Part shown: positions 1-8,299 of the stretch, piece after piece | Position numbering within the stretch: position 1 is the stretch's first letter | How the letters are laid out: each line of letters starts with the position of its first letter | Source: UBA6115 sp050952935 | GTDB lineage: Bacteria > Bacillota > Clostridia > Christensenellales > Aristaeellaceae | Length of the DNA: 64,000 nucleotides | Direction: 5' to 3' | NCBI GenBank assembly: GCA_050952935.1 | Contig: JBMNLS010000002.1 | Span: forward strand, 186,001-250,000 | Position numbers and translations under genes: made by a program | The notes under the pieces: model-generated | Databases searched by the model: none | What the model saw: the letters and a program-made list of their open reading frames with translations, nothing else | Told to the model about the DNA's origin: nothing

Positions 1-554
1 TCCGGCACCGCCCGAAAGGCGGAGAGGAACAACAAAAAATCAAACCCGATGCCCATCCATACCGTGAGCATGAGAATGCCGTACAGCGCATGATCCCGGC
101 TTTGATACCAGCCCCAATCAATTCCCAGGGCGTAGTTCAGATAGCCAACCGTCGGATTGAGGAGCACCTTAAAAATCATTGCCGCCGCCGACATGGCAAT
201 CGCCATGGGCAGGGTAAACAGCGTTTCATATACGGAGCTTAAGCACCGTTTTTTATTGGCCAAAAGCGCTAGACCCATGGTGATTGCCACCGTTGCGGGA
301 ACATTGATGGCGGTGATTTTCAGCGTGTTCTCAAGGGCGATTTTAAAATCCCGCCGGGAAAACAAATACTCAAAATTCTCCAACCCTACGAAACCAGTGA
401 TAATCCCCTTGGCGTTGACGGTGCTGAAACTGTACAAGAAGGTCTTAATAAAAGGATAGTAAATGAAACCAACGGCAAACAGCAGGATTGGCAAAACATA
501 AAGATAGGGCCGGGCTTTTTTTATCAGATTGCGCCTGGGCCTCAATGCCTTCAC
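1..554 (-). CDS. Sugar ABC transporter permease, MalF/UgpA type (partial)
   Basis: Reading leftward, the translation gives a hydrophobic permease whose first segment YLYVLPILLFAVGFIYYPF is typical of the first membrane helix of MalF/UgpA-type permeases. It continues with ENTLKITAINVPATVAITMG and LLNPTVGYLNYALGIDWGW, the latter being the loop ahead of the EAA motif. The 3' end lies outside the window, so the EAA motif itself is not seen. The start is uncertain: no ATG is in frame after the upstream stop; GTG at 554 is chosen, with a strong GGAGGTGA about 17 bases upstream, and GTG at 572 is the alternative. A good promoter lies at 606-634, so this may open its operon. The binding protein and partner permease are presumably outside the window. 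Confidence 0.85.
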   Translation of the reverse strand, partial: MKALRPRRNLIKKARPYLYVLPILLFAVGFIYYPFIKTFLYSFSTVNAKGIITGFVGLENFEYLFSRRDFKIALENTLKITAINVPATVAITMGLALLANKKRCLSSVYETLFTLPMAIAMSAAAMIFKVLLNPTVGYLNYALGIDWGWYQSRDHALYGILMLTVWMGIGFDFLLFLSAFRAVP

Positions 555-605
555 CGATTGGACTGCGCTCACCTCCGCTGCAATTCAGAAACCTTTTGTA
601 TACAT

Positions 606-634
606 ATACTAACAATGCCTGTATTCACTGTCAA
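606..634 (-). promoter_or_regulatory. Sigma-A type promoter for the sugar permease
   Basis: On the minus strand TTGACA (629-634) and TAGTAT (606-611) are separated by 17 bases. The predicted start point is about 45 bases ahead of the GTG at 554. Confidence 0.6.
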
Positions 635-805
635 TCTTTCCTGTGTGAAATCCTTGTAAAATCCATCGTATAAGGACTTGATCGCTTTTTGCGGCATTTG
701 TATATTATAAAGGTAATGCAGCCTTGAAAAAATGATAGTCAGCCCAGCAATGCCTTTGGTATATCGGCGGCTTCCAATCTCCATTAAAATCACTCATTAG
801 GAAAA

Positions 806-1537
806 TCATTGTTTACCCCAGGTGGGCGGATCCTCCCACTGGGTAGCCGCCGCCTCCAGCACCGCCTGCTGGTGTTCCGCGTCAAGGCGCTGGCTGGAAT
901 CCCCCCGGCTAAAAGCAAAATGGATGCAGAAGTGGCCCGGAAAGCCGGATGTTTTGTTGGACTGGTAGCTGTGCGGCATGCCGTTCATGGAGGCCGCGTA
1001 GACCTGTTCTTCATATCGGATAAGGATGGGCCGCCTGTCCCAGCTCCAGGCGGGATAGGCCTGCTTTATTTTGTCCGTGTCCTCTTTGGTGAGGGGCTCC
1101 GCGTCCAGGTGGCTTTGACCCATCATCCGGTAGACGGAAAAGATGGCGCCGCTCCTCACATCCTTAATTTCAAAGACCGCGCCAAAGGGAATCAGGTCAC
1201 TGCCGCCCCCGTACCACTCCGGCACCTGGGTGATTCCCTGCTTTGATTTGGGTTTGCGGAAAAGCACAAGCAGTGTGTCCAGGTCCGCGACGCCTGTTGC
1301 TCTGATGCCGTTTTGCGCCTGAAAGACCGCGACAGCGCTCCGGGTTGATTCATCATACACTACAGTGTCGGCGCCTTCCGGCAGAAAGCCCGCTCCGATC
1401 AGTCTTTGTTGAAGCAGCTGGACCTGGCTTCCCTGCTCGCCCGGCTTGGTTGGCTGGGGGAAGGCATTCCCTGCAAGTGAGAGAGCGGGCGGGAAAAGCA
1501 AAACAACGAGCAATAGCATAGACAATGGCCGCCTCAT
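806..1537 (-). CDS. Exported protein with N-terminal peptidoglycan-binding repeat
   Basis: A 243-residue protein with a Sec signal peptide (MRRPLSMLLLVVLLFPPALS) and, at about residues 35-92, one peptidoglycan-binding type 1 repeat: the pattern GSQVQLLQQRL, then AVAVFQAQNGIRATGVAD. The C-terminal 140 residues are not recognised; they contain KDVRSGAIFSVYRM and HSYQSNKTSGFPGHFCIHF, the HFCIHF stretch resembling a conserved tail seen in some secreted Clostridia proteins. Its ATG overlaps the stop of the upstream exported protein (ATGA), so the two are probably translationally coupled. It most likely acts at the cell wall. The enzymatic role, if any, is unknown. Confidence 0.75.
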   Translation of the reverse strand: MRRPLSMLLLVVLLFPPALSLAGNAFPQPTKPGEQGSQVQLLQQRLIGAGFLPEGADTVVYDESTRSAVAVFQAQNGIRATGVADLDTLLVLFRKPKSKQGITQVPEWYGGGSDLIPFGAVFEIKDVRSGAIFSVYRMMGQSHLDAEPLTKEDTDKIKQAYPAWSWDRRPILIRYEEQVYAASMNGMPHSYQSNKTSGFPGHFCIHFAFSRGDSSQRLDAEHQQAVLEAAATQWEDPPTWGKQ

Positions 1538-2493
1538 GGGCTGACCTCGCTGTTGGGGTCAAACCAGAGGGGCTGGGCCGACTGCGGCTGGTATACCAAA
1601 AGCGGCTTGTCTCCCTTATCAATGATGGAGGAGAGAACAGCCACATATTCTGTGCCCTCATAGATGGTCTGAAGATAACTGCTCGGGTTGATGAGGAAGT
1701 GTTGGCGGTATTCCCTGCCGTCAGCACTCACAAAACGGAAATCTCCCTGGCTCAGAGGCGCGCGGCCGTTTGGTGCTGCTATCGCCTTTACCCTAAGCCA
1801 GATGATAAAGTATTCCTGCGTCCTTAAGGGCGTGATATTGTATTTACTCATCCTCTTGACCAGGTTCTGGGCTTCAGAACCACGTTTCACGGAGGTGATC
1901 TCAAACTCAAAATCCGCGTAATCCGACCAGACAGTGCCCTCATACAAAACGGAGACATTGTTTTTGACCGGGTTTTCCCGGGTAGCCACCACCTGTTTTA
2001 TCTCCTCCGGAGCCAGAATAACCAGGTCAGCCTGTACGCTGGGCTTGCCTGACATCAGCGGCGCTTCATCAGAAGAGTAGGCGCTGATGCCCTGGAAGGT
2101 GCCATACACGGTGACCGTGTCCCCGGGAATGAATCTGTGTTCATCCGAAGGCTGGTCATAGTCCGCCAGAAAAATTAGCCTGGGGTTGTTTTTCAGCGAG
2201 ATCAGATAATAGAATGATTGGTGGCTTGAAAGCTGCACGCTTAAGATATCCCCGGTGAAGCAGACCTTGTCGCCCATTTTGTCATTGGGGGCTCTGAAGT
2301 AGCCTTCACCGTCCAGAACATCCAGGTAGCCCTGGGCATCCGGAAGCTGCCGGATGCGGATCTGCGCGTCCGCTTCGCTCCTGAGCGTCTCCAGTTCCTC
2401 CAAAGTCATTTGGGACAGGTCGGCATCCTGCACAGCGGAAGCACAAAGCGGCAGCGTCAGCAGCAAACACAGAACTAATAATTTCTTTATCAT
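1534..2493 (-). CDS. Exported protein of unknown function
   Basis: A 319-residue protein starting MIKKLLVLCLLLTLPLCASA, a Sec signal peptide. The ATG at 2493 is chosen over a longer frame because it has GAGG at good spacing and a signal peptide begins exactly there. An N-terminal helix (LSQMTLEELETLRSEADAQI) precedes two beta-rich segments. The first, CFTGDILSVQLSSHQSFYYLI followed by PGDTVTVYGTFQGI, looks like an OB-fold tRNA_anti-like domain of the kind seen in secreted Clostridia proteins. The second half resembles a DUF4352-like immunoglobulin fold. It overlaps the peptidoglycan-binding gene by 4 bases, suggesting a two-gene cell-envelope operon. No enzyme motif is visible. Confidence 0.7.
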   Translation of the reverse strand: MIKKLLVLCLLLTLPLCASAVQDADLSQMTLEELETLRSEADAQIRIRQLPDAQGYLDVLDGEGYFRAPNDKMGDKVCFTGDILSVQLSSHQSFYYLISLKNNPRLIFLADYDQPSDEHRFIPGDTVTVYGTFQGISAYSSDEAPLMSGKPSVQADLVILAPEEIKQVVATRENPVKNNVSVLYEGTVWSDYADFEFEITSVKRGSEAQNLVKRMSKYNITPLRTQEYFIIWLRVKAIAAPNGRAPLSQGDFRFVSADGREYRQHFLINPSSYLQTIYEGTEYVAVLSSIIDKGDKPLLVYQPQSAQPLWFDPNSEVSP

Positions 2494-2886
2494 GTCGGCC
2501 TCATTTTCAGGGTCGGTCAGAATTGGCTGTGTGATTGATTGGCTGAGTATAAAAAGTATAACAAAGCGCCTGTGACAGTTCAAGCGCGAAGGTCTTTATC
2601 TGGCGAGGACAACCCCTGATGTTATGATGACAGAAAATGAACATCGGTAAACAAGCACTACCCGGAGCAAGATCGTACCATCGCCCTATATGAAGGGGTG
2701 AGTTTTATGCAGCCGGAGGTTTTTCCCGTGTCGTGAAAGGCGTGAATCCCGACCTGATGCTGGCATAACCCCTCATTTGATGTTAATGGGCATTATTCTA
2801 TCACAGACAGGTGAAAAAATCAGCGGGATGGCGTATGATAAAGGGGCGGACGCGCACGAAGCGTCCCCCAAAAAGGAGGGCTCACC
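2494..2886. other. Intergenic region with leader hairpin before the aldolase gene
   Basis: Divergent gap of 393 bases between a leftward and a rightward gene. At 2843-2869 there is GGGGC-GGACGC, a 7-base loop and GCGTCC-CCC, a hairpin ending immediately before the AAAAAGGAGG ribosome site of the aldolase gene. It could modulate ribosome access or terminate upstream transcription, but no U-run follows. I see no other gene here. Confidence 0.4.
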
Positions 2887-4176
2887 ATGCACTTTAACCT
2901 GATGCATCCCGCGGATCAGCTGGTCATGATCATGCAGCGCATTTACCAGTACGGTATGACCACCACCTCCGGCGGCAACCTGTCCATTCGGGACGAGAAC
3001 GGCGATGTGTGGATCACGCCTTCAGGCATCGACAAAGGCTCCCTCGCTCGCCAGGACATGATCCGGATCACGCCCAATGGCGAAAAGATCGGTCTGCACC
3101 GTCCCTCGGTGGAGCTGCCACTTCATCTGCAGATATACAAAATCCGGCCCGATTTGAAGGCTGTGCTCCATGCCCACCCGCCCACCATGATCGCCTTTAG
3201 CCTGGTGCGCCAGGTGCCCAACATTCGCCTTGTGCCCGATGTGCTGAAAATCTGTGGGGATGTGGGCGTGGCGGAATACGCGGTGCCCGGCAGCGATTTG
3301 CTGGGTGAGAATATCGCCCGCCGCTTCCAGGAGGGCTACAACACGGTGCTGATGGAAAACCATGGCTGCGTCATTGGCGCGGAAGATCTGTTCACCGCCT
3401 TTGCCGCCTTTGAAACGCTGGATGTCTCAGGCCGTCTGGAGATTGACGCCCTGAAGCTGGGCCAACCCCGTTCCCTTACCCAGGAACAGCTGGACGCCTA
3501 CGCCGCGCCCCGCAACCTGGCCATGGACGCCTTTATCCCCAAGTACGCCACCAGCGCGGAGCGGGCCGCCCGGCGGGACATGTGCCGCTTTATCCACAGA
3601 TCCTATGATCAGCGGCTGTTTACCGCCACCCAGGGCACCTATTCCCAGCGCCTGGAGGACGGCAGCTTTCTCATCACCCCCTACAACAAGGACCGCAAAT
3701 ACCTGGCGCCGGAGGATCTGGTGCTTATCAAAAACGGCATGTGCGAGGCGGGTAAAACGCCCAGCCGCTCCGTGTTCCTCCACCAGGCGATTTATCAGGC
3801 GCACCCGGATGTGGGCAGCGTGCTCATTGCCCACGCGCCCTCCATCATGGCCTTTGCCGTCACCGATACCCACTTTGATTCCCGCCTGATTCCCGAAAGC
3901 TACATCAGCCTTCGGGAGGTGAAAAGGATGCCCTTCCTCAGCTCCACCACCAATATTCCCGGCGTGGTGGCCTCCTTCTCCGCCAGGCACCCCGTTCTTA
4001 TCATCGAAAACCAGTGCGTCATCTGCACCGGCCACGATCTGCTCAACGCCTTTGACCGCCTGGAGGTGCTGGAGTTTTCCGCCAAGGCCGTCATTGCTGC
4101 CAAAGAGATCGGCCCCGTGGTGCAGATCAACGACCATCAGGTGAAGGAAATTGAGGAGGCGTTTAACCTTTTCTAA
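2887..4176 (+). CDS. Tandem class II aldolase/adducin protein (two aldolase domains)
   Basis: The 429 residues are about twice the usual length of a FucA/AraD-type class II aldolase. Domain 1 (about 5-200) has SGGNLS (28-33), ITPSG (43-47), PSVE with the catalytic-type Glu76, HAH (His95, His97) and ENHG with His159, i.e. the three zinc ligands and the base of the family. Domain 2 (about 225-425) repeats the fold, GTYSQRL, PSRSVFLHQAIYQAHPDVGS, LIAHAPS, ENQCVI. Aligned by eye, Glu76 becomes Ser295, His95 becomes Ile314 and His159 becomes Gln376, so only one metal ligand (His316) remains. Domain 2 is probably non-catalytic. A strong GGAGG precedes the ATG. The substrate is not predictable; no kinase or isomerase partner is adjacent. 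Confidence 0.85.
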   Translation: MHFNLMHPADQLVMIMQRIYQYGMTTTSGGNLSIRDENGDVWITPSGIDKGSLARQDMIRITPNGEKIGLHRPSVELPLHLQIYKIRPDLKAVLHAHPPTMIAFSLVRQVPNIRLVPDVLKICGDVGVAEYAVPGSDLLGENIARRFQEGYNTVLMENHGCVIGAEDLFTAFAAFETLDVSGRLEIDALKLGQPRSLTQEQLDAYAAPRNLAMDAFIPKYATSAERAARRDMCRFIHRSYDQRLFTATQGTYSQRLEDGSFLITPYNKDRKYLAPEDLVLIKNGMCEAGKTPSRSVFLHQAIYQAHPDVGSVLIAHAPSIMAFAVTDTHFDSRLIPESYISLREVKRMPFLSSTTNIPGVVASFSARHPVLIIENQCVICTGHDLLNAFDRLEVLEFSAKAVIAAKEIGPVVQINDHQVKEIEEAFNLF

Positions 4177-4481
4177 AATGGCTGGAGTCTCGGCATCATA
4201 ACCCCCACAGAATGCGGCTTTCCTTGGTTTAAGGAGTGTACCAACAAGCGAAGGCCCATAACTTTCGTTTATAATGCGCCGCTAAGTACTGCTAAGTACA
4301 GCATACGGAAACTCAAGAATTTCTATTTGAGTTTCCGTATTTTGCAATCTTCTGGTGCAATGAGCAGAGATTCTTGAGCCTCTGCATGGTAGAGGATGCG
4401 GTATTTCATTTTACAGAGCGAATTTTCCAAAAAAAGGGAAGGTAAACAAGCCCTTGCGCGCGCCTATTCAGTTGTTGTATT
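4177..4481. other. Gap between aldolase and transposase; contains IS left end
   Basis: After the aldolase stop there is about 125 bases of unremarkable sequence with a short direct repeat (CTAAGTACTGCTAAGTAC near 4282-4299). It is followed by the palindrome at 4303-4341 and the non-coding left end of the insertion sequence. No further gene is visible. Confidence 0.5.
4303..4341. repeat. Palindrome made of two inverted IS-end copies
   Basis: ATACGGAAACTCAA (4303-4316), then GAATTTCTAT, then TTGAGTTTCCGTAT (4327-4340). The inner arm is the left inverted repeat of the intact element. The outer arm has the orientation of a right end, as if a second, now lost, copy had ended here. As RNA it would form a long hairpin. 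Confidence 0.6.
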
Positions 4482-5934
4482 TCAACATAGCAAAGGGAAG
4501 GATAACTGCCTGTATTTGGGCCGGCCTATGCGGAACCAGGCACGGATGCCTGTTTGTGCCCTGGCCAGAATGCGCTGGATACCCAACCCCATTCTATAAA
4601 GCAGAAAGGATATTTTGTGCTCCTGCTTCTGTCCATTTGCCTCGCGCGTCACGGCGCGCCTGAGCCTGGAGGTGTTTCTTTTGTCTGCCTGTGCGCACAA
4701 AAAGCCAATGGCCATGCTCACAAACTGACTCAAGTGATTCATTGCCTTCAGCTTGCGCACCCGCATATCCTCAAACCCCAGGGTCGTCTTCTTGAAGCGG
4801 AAATGTTCCTCTATCCGCCACCGCATGAAATACATCCGGACAACCTGCAGCGCGTCCTCCCTGTTTCTGACCGGGCGGTTGGTCAACAGCATCATGGGGG
4901 TATCTGACAGCCCATATACCAATACTAACTTGAGCCATTTGCAGCTCGCGGTGATCTTGACATTGACACAGGTGACCCAGCATTCAGTCTTTTTGCCGCC
5001 ATATAAGACCGGGCACTTAAACTTGCCTTTGTATTTGTCCCTGAGCGTGGTCGACTTGAACCACTTGTTTTTACAGAACAGATTTCTGTTGCTGGTGACA
5101 CGAACGATGAAGCTCTTTTCATGCTCGTACATGAAAAGATATAGCTTGTTCATATCATAACCCCGGTCAAAGACATAGGTTGCTTTGGGGAAATAAGGGA
5201 AAACTTCTTTCAATGCCCGGAAGGTGATGTCGTTGACAGAGGTATAGTTTTTTGAGTGAGAGGAATGGATATGGGAATAGAGGCTGATAGGCTGACGGGT
5301 ACGATGGCTCAGGGCAGTCATTTCAGTCACATAATACCCATTCTTCAGCTTTTTATCTGCCGAAGAGCCATCTCTGACCGTTCCCATATCCTCAAAGGCT
5401 TTGCCATAGGGCTTGGTGATGTCCGTATCATCCACAAAGACAGGCCCCGTGTCCTGCGCGATGTTCCGGGCAAAGGACAGGTAATGATGGGTGAGTTCGG
5501 GGGGCATATCTTCTAACAGCTTTCGTGCCAAGCGTTCAACGGTGTTCTTTTTCAAGATATCTTCTTTGAGCACATCGGCAAAGCGGGAAAGAATGCAGCT
5601 GCTGGACGCGAGGATGCCGAAAAGCATATCAGCGGTAAACTTTTCCCAATCCCGTGGGAGGCCTTCACTCAGACGCCTGGCGAAGGTGATGATTTCCCTT
5701 TTGAGTTGATAGGTATCTGTGGTAGAATAACGCATGAGGAGCCTCCCTGGATTTGTTTAGTCGAGTTTTTGTTACAAATCAATTCTACTATGAAAAACAG
5801 GAAAGGTTCCTCATTTTCCGTCATAAATATGCCAGAATATTGACAAAAAAGACATGATTTGACAGTGACTTCCTCAAAACCCCTGAACCACCTGCAGCTC
5901 AATCAAAAAGTATAATCAGAATACGGAAACTCAA
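4327..5934 (-). mobile_element. IS4-family insertion sequence, about 1.6 kb
   Basis: Terminal inverted repeats TTGAGTTTCCGTATTTTG (left, 4327) and TTGAGTTTCCGTATTCTG (right, minus strand from 5934) agree at 17 of 18 positions. They enclose one full-length IS4-family transposase gene. Flanks share GAATTTCTA (4317-4325 on the left, 5936-5944 on the right), a likely target duplication, although the two copies sit one base differently from the repeats. The element lies between the aldolase gene and the rpsB promoter and does not interrupt a gene. Confidence 0.85.
4482..5735 (-). CDS. IS4-family DDE transposase
   Basis: A complete 417-residue transposase. The DDE triad is seen as VDDTD (Asp102/103), VFDRGYD (Asp190) and Glu309. 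The latter sits in YFMRWRIEEHFRFKK, which matches the family signature Y-x2-R-x3-E-x6-K exactly (Tyr302, Arg305, Glu309, Lys316). The C-terminal end is basic. The gene is intact with no frameshift, so the element may still be active. It catalyses cut-and-paste or copy-out movement of the surrounding insertion sequence. Confidence 0.95.
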   Translation of the reverse strand: MRYSTTDTYQLKREIITFARRLSEGLPRDWEKFTADMLFGILASSSCILSRFADVLKEDILKKNTVERLARKLLEDMPPELTHHYLSFARNIAQDTGPVFVDDTDITKPYGKAFEDMGTVRDGSSADKKLKNGYYVTEMTALSHRTRQPISLYSHIHSSHSKNYTSVNDITFRALKEVFPYFPKATYVFDRGYDMNKLYLFMYEHEKSFIVRVTSNRNLFCKNKWFKSTTLRDKYKGKFKCPVLYGGKKTECWVTCVNVKITASCKWLKLVLVYGLSDTPMMLLTNRPVRNREDALQVVRMYFMRWRIEEHFRFKKTTLGFEDMRVRKLKAMNHLSQFVSMAIGFLCAQADKRNTSRLRRAVTREANGQKQEHKISFLLYRMGLGIQRILARAQTGIRAWFRIGRPKYRQLSFPLLC

Positions 5935-5947
5935 GGAATTTCTAAGC

Positions 5948-5976
5948 TTGCCAAGCTTGCCGGGGCATGTTATACT
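5948..5976 (+). promoter_or_regulatory. rpsB-tsf promoter
   Basis: TTGCCA (5948-5953), 17-base spacer, TATACT (5971-5976). The -35 box starts only 14 bp after the right end of the insertion sequence, so any upstream activating sequence of this ribosomal-protein promoter has been replaced by IS DNA. Confidence 0.65.
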
Positions 5977-5982
5977 GACTTG

Positions 5983-6068
5983 CATTACGCACGCGGGGGG
6001 ACTGTTCGCTTGTGCCGCAAGGCGTCCGGACAGGATGAATCCCGCGGAGGAAAAACAAGGAGGTAACC
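5983..6068 (+). promoter_or_regulatory. Structured rpsB leader
   Basis: About 90 bases of untranslated leader. CGCGGG (5992-5997) can pair with CCCGCG (6041-6046), closing a domain that ends just before AAGGAGGT. S2 leaders are often autoregulatory in bacteria; whether this one is a known type cannot be told by eye. Confidence 0.35.
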
Positions 6069-6071
6069 CAA

Positions 6072-6809
6072 ATGGCAGTAATCTCTATGAAGAGCTTGCT
6101 GGAAGCAGGTGTGCACTTCGGCCATCAGACACGCCGCTGGAACCCCAAGATGGCGCCGTACATTTTCACCGAACGCAACGGTATCTACATCATCGACCTT
6201 CAGAAAACCGTCCGCAAAATCGAGGAAGCCTACATGTTTGTCAGGAACTTGGCCATGGAGGGCAAGAGCATCCTGTTTGTGGGCACCAAGAAGCAGGCGC
6301 AGGAATCCATTGAGCAGGAGGCCAAGCGCTGCAACATGTTCTATGTGAACAAGCGCTGGCTGGGCGGCATGCTCACCAACTACCGCACCATCAAAAGCCG
6401 TGTGGACCGCCTCAATGAGATTGACCGCATGCATGAATCCGGCCAGCTGGATGTGCTGCCCAAAAAAGAAGTGGTCAACATCATGCGCGAGCGCGAGAAG
6501 CTGGACAACAACCTGGGCGGCATCCGCAACATGAAGGGCTTGCCCGCCGCCGTGTTTGTGGTGGACCCCAACAAGGAAGCTATCGCCATCGCCGAAGCGC
6601 GGGCGCTGAAGATTCCGATCATCGCCATCGTGGACACCAACTGCGACCCCGACCTGGTGGATTATGTGATCCCCGGCAATGATGATGCCATCCGCGCCAT
6701 CAAGCTGATTTCCAGCAAAATGGCTGACGCGGTGCTGGAAGGTAAGCAGGGTGTGCAGGACGAAGCGGAAGAAGACGACGAAGACGTTGAAGAAATGGCT
6801 GAGGCCTGA
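6072..6809 (+). CDS. rpsB: 30S ribosomal protein S2
   Basis: 245 residues, full length. The start MAVISMKSLLEAGVHFGHQT and the segments WNPKMAPYIFTERNGIYIID and KRWLGGMLTNYRTI are the S2 signatures. The C-terminus is acidic (QDEAEEDDEDVEEMAEA), common in Clostridia S2. It has a strong AAGGAGGT ribosome site and is followed 30 bases later by tsf, the usual pairing. It is an essential small-subunit protein on the back of the 30S head-body junction, needed for S1 binding where S1 is present. Confidence 0.98.
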   Translation: MAVISMKSLLEAGVHFGHQTRRWNPKMAPYIFTERNGIYIIDLQKTVRKIEEAYMFVRNLAMEGKSILFVGTKKQAQESIEQEAKRCNMFYVNKRWLGGMLTNYRTIKSRVDRLNEIDRMHESGQLDVLPKKEVVNIMREREKLDNNLGGIRNMKGLPAAVFVVDPNKEAIAIAEARALKIPIIAIVDTNCDPDLVDYVIPGNDDAIRAIKLISSKMADAVLEGKQGVQDEAEEDDEDVEEMAEA

Positions 6810-6839
6810 TTGGGCCATTGAAATAAGGAGACTAGATAG

Positions 6840-7493
6840 ATGGAAATCACCGCAGCAATGGTAAAGGAACTGCGTGAGCGCACGCAGGCAGGCATGATGG
6901 ACTGCAAGAAAGCGCTGATTGAGACCCAGGGCAACATGGAAAAGGCCATTGAGTTTCTCCGGGAAAAGGGTCTGGCCGCCAACGCCAAGAAGGCCGGCCG
7001 CATCGCCGCTGAAGGCCTGGTGGATAGCTACATTCACATGGGCGGCAAAATCGGCGTGCTGGTTGAAGTCAACTGTGAGACCGACTTTGTGGCCAAAACC
7101 GATCCCTTCATTAATCTCTGCCACGACCTGGCGCTGCAAATCGCCGCCAGCAGCCCCCTCTTTGTGTCCAAGGAGGACGTGCCCCAGGAAAACCTGGAAA
7201 AAGAGCGGGAAATTCTGCGCGCCCAGGCCCTTAACGAGGGCAAGCCTGAGAAGATCGTGGAGCGGATGGTGGAAGGCCGCATTGAGAAATACTACAAAGA
7301 AGTGTGTCTGCTGGAGCAGCCCTTTGTGAAAAACCCCGACATCACCGTGCAGGCGCTGGTGAACGAAGTGGCCCTGGCCAGCGGGGAGAAGATCTCCGTG
7401 CGCCGCTTCACCCGCTATGAGCGGGGCGAGGGCATTGAGAAGAAGGCCTGTGACCTGGCCAGCGAAATTGAGGCCATGACGCAGCAGGCCTAA
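6840..7493 (+). CDS. tsf: Translation elongation factor Ts
   Basis: 217 residues, the short form found in many Bacillota. The N-terminal UBA-like domain ITAAMVKELRERTQAGMMDC is followed by the core with the EF-Tu-contacting VNCETDFVAKTD (around residues 78-89). The C-terminal VNEVALASGEKISVRRF is also conserved. It recycles EF-Tu from the GDP to the GTP form. Ribosome site AAGGAG; cotranscribed with rpsB and closed by the terminator at 7527-7552. Confidence 0.97.
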   Translation: MEITAAMVKELRERTQAGMMDCKKALIETQGNMEKAIEFLREKGLAANAKKAGRIAAEGLVDSYIHMGGKIGVLVEVNCETDFVAKTDPFINLCHDLALQIAASSPLFVSKEDVPQENLEKEREILRAQALNEGKPEKIVERMVEGRIEKYYKEVCLLEQPFVKNPDITVQALVNEVALASGEKISVRRFTRYERGEGIEKKACDLASEIEAMTQQA

Positions 7494-7526
7494 GCGCCGC
7501 TATGTTCAGAATCGGATAACAACATC

Positions 7527-7552
7527 AGGCGGCGCACTTTGCGCCGCCTTTT
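7527..7552 (+). terminator. Intrinsic terminator after tsf
   Basis: AGGCGGCGC, loop ACTTT, GCGCCGCCT, then TTTT. This is a perfect 9-bp stem directly followed by Ts, located between tsf and pyrH. Confidence 0.85.
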
Positions 7553-7573
7553 GCAAACAAACCGGGAGGGAAT

Positions 7574-8281
7574 ATGGCTTATCAACGCATCATGTTGAAG
7601 CTGTCCGGCGAGGCGCTGGGGGTAAAGGGCTGGCTGTTTGACCATGAGAAGATCATGGCGGTGGCCCGGGTCATCAAGGAAGTGGCTGATACCGGCATTC
7701 AGGTGGGCATTGTGATTGGCGGGGGCAACCTCTGGCGCGGCCGCACCGGCGCGGCGCAGGGGATGGATGCCGTCCGGGCTGACCACATGGGGATGCTGGG
7801 CACGGTGATGAACTGCATCGTTATGCAGGATGCCCTGATCAGGGCGGGCCAACCGGCGGAGGTGTTTTCCGCCCTGCCTGTACCTGGCGTTTGCCAGGGC
7901 TACCGGCGGGATGCCGCTGACGAAGCGCTGAACGCCAAGGGGGCGGCGCTGTTTGGCGGCGGCCTGGGCAATCCCTTTTTTACCACGGATACCGCCGTGG
8001 TGCTGCGGGCGGTGGAGCTGTCCGCCGATTTGCTGCTGCTGGCCAAAAACATCGACGGCGTTTACACCGCGGACCCCAACAAGGACCCCGGCGCCACCAA
8101 AATTGATAACATCAGCTATCAGGAAGCCATTGACCGGGGCCTTCGGGTGATGGATTTGGCGGCCTTTAAGCTCTGCGCCGATCAAGAGCTGCCCCAGGTG
8201 CGGGTGTTTGGGCTGGATGAGCCCGAAAACATCAGGCGTGTGCTGTCGGGAGAACCCCTGGGCACGCTGCTGCACCCCTGA
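7574..8281 (+). CDS. pyrH: UMP kinase
   Basis: 235 residues, family length. It starts YQRIMLKLSGEAL, has the phosphate-binding VIGGGNLWRG (about 48-57), DHMGMLGTVMN and GNPFFTTDTAVVLRAVEL, then KNIDGVYTADPNKDP, all signatures of the bacterial hexameric UMP kinase. It phosphorylates UMP to UDP with ATP for pyrimidine nucleotide supply. In most Bacillota pyrH is followed by frr, the ribosome recycling factor; here an unknown membrane-anchored protein follows instead. Ribosome site GGGAGGG; the stretch before it carries the tsf terminator. Confidence 0.97.
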   Translation: MAYQRIMLKLSGEALGVKGWLFDHEKIMAVARVIKEVADTGIQVGIVIGGGNLWRGRTGAAQGMDAVRADHMGMLGTVMNCIVMQDALIRAGQPAEVFSALPVPGVCQGYRRDAADEALNAKGAALFGGGLGNPFFTTDTAVVLRAVELSADLLLLAKNIDGVYTADPNKDPGATKIDNISYQEAIDRGLRVMDLAAFKLCADQELPQVRVFGLDEPENIRRVLSGEPLGTLLHP

Positions 8282-8299
8282 GCCAAAGGAAGAGAACAT

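Noticed and set aside
3427..4137. Long minus-strand open frame across the aldolase gene
   Set aside because: It is rich in His/Gly/Val in a pattern caused by GC-rich codons of the real gene, with no ribosome site or family likeness.
5985..7139. 384-codon minus-strand open frame across rpsB and tsf
   Set aside because: Complete overlap with two certain ribosomal and translation genes; low-complexity composition of a shadow frame.
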